This document shows, in pieces, positions 6,660-7,085 of a stretch of 7,085 nucleotides of DNA (position 1 is its first letter; every line of letters begins with the position of its first letter). The stretch covers positions 1 to 7,085 of the forward strand of contig JASHPP010000661.1 in NCBI GenBank assembly GCA_030038035.1. Direction: 5' to 3'. The position numbers were made by a program, and so were the translations under genes. The DNA is from Trebonia sp. (GTDB lineage: Bacteria; Actinomycetota; Actinomycetes; Streptosporangiales; Streptosporangiaceae). The notes below the pieces were generated by a model that worked only from the letters and a program-made list of their open reading frames with translations, made no database searches and was not told the DNA's origin.

Positions 6660-7085
6660 TCGCGGCTGGTAATGCAGTGATGTAATAGCATGCTGCGGAT
6701 GATGAGAGCGCCTCCGGCGCCTAGGCACGGACCTTACTGTTAATCACGTTTGCGTTTCCCGGCGGATCGGCCGCGATTCGCGGCATTGGCGGGCCCCGTG
6801 ATCATTGCTTTCTGAGACTATCGCCCTTGCGATGCGATAAGTCGCCGCGGCCATCCGTGAAGCCCGGCCATTTGTATGCCGGCGAAACCCTGACCGGCTG
6901 CCAGGGCGGCGGAAGGATAGCCACGCGCCGGGGCACCATCGTCACTGACGTGCCATGACATCCAGATGGCCCAAAGACAGGCGGTCAAGCGACGGAGAAC
7001 GCTCTCGTCAATGCCGCGCTAAAACCTGTCACGGCGCCAGGCCGATGACGGTCGCCCGGTGTTCGCACCGTCCGCCGGGGGTGGG
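6660..7085. other. Non-coding stretch, no gene recognised
   Basis: No reading frame here looks like a gene on either strand; base composition is more AT-containing than the coding regions and stops are frequent. I see several short dyads: AGCATGCT (6687-6694); GCGCC/GGCGC (6708-6720); TATCGC/GCGATA (6819-6839, nine-base loop); CCGGC/GCCGG (6864-6882, nine-base loop); CCCTG/CAGGG (6888-6906, nine-base loop); CGTCACTGACG (6940-6950); and GAGAACGCTCTC (6995-7006). I could not match the region to any riboswitch or RNA family I know. It may be the upstream region of a gene beyond the right edge. An ATG at 7045 opens a frame to the edge, but it is too short to support. Confidence 0.6.

Noticed and set aside
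6687..6694. AGCATGCT palindrome and GCGCC/GGCGC mini-dyad nearby as operators
   Set aside because: Eight- to ten-base dyads are expected by chance in a region this size, and they do not resemble the araA operator.
6842..6960. Riboswitch (cobalamin or c-di-AMP type) suggested by GTGAAGCC and GAAACC with nearby stems
   Set aside because: The conserved core elements of those classes are not present in order; the short matches are coincidental as far as can be read.
7045..7085. Possible plus-strand gene start at the right edge (ATG at 7045)
   Set aside because: Only about 13 codons are visible, with no ribosome site and no recognisable sequence; it cannot be told from chance.

Overview
The window is very GC-rich, densely coded DNA. 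It carries a DUF1707 protein, a family largely confined to Actinobacteria, so a high-GC actinomycete is the likely source; no species can be named. Everything from about 510 to 6400 is ordinary coding sequence for cytoplasmic carbohydrate catabolism. I see no mobile element, tRNA, rRNA, CRISPR array or integration scar.

Layout. Plus strand: the 3' part of an unrecognised gene (3-482, open at the left edge), a DUF1707 / LiaF-C-like protein (513-1061), and a xylulokinase-type FGGY sugar kinase (1106-2536) that appears to be made from a leaderless mRNA. Minus strand, converging on the kinase: a tightly packed operon read right to left as araA (6399-4867), galT (4867-3752) and galK (3755-2553). 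The start and stop codons overlap at both junctions (TGATG, then ATGA). A perfect 7-bp hairpin sits exactly where xylB and galK converge and probably serves as a two-way terminator.

The operon's control region is legible. A sigma-70-like promoter (about 6478-6448) is followed by a 16-bp imperfect palindrome with a central CG (6424-6439), the form of a LacI-family sugar repressor operator, and then by a good Shine-Dalgarno sequence. Right of this lie some 600 bases without a convincing gene. They hold a perfect 14-bp inverted repeat (6601-6614 / 6637-6650) with a competing hairpin, then a run of small dyads of unknown meaning.

How the genes fit together. AraA turns L-arabinose into L-ribulose. 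GalK and GalT carry galactose through the first two Leloir steps after the aldose is in the alpha form. XylB phosphorylates D-xylulose. These are the sugars released from plant arabinogalactan and arabinoxylan. The odd point is that araA shares one transcript with galT-galK, while araB, araD, galE and xylA are absent from the window. The window looks like a sugar-catabolism locus with an unusual gene combination, not an unknown defence or mobile system.
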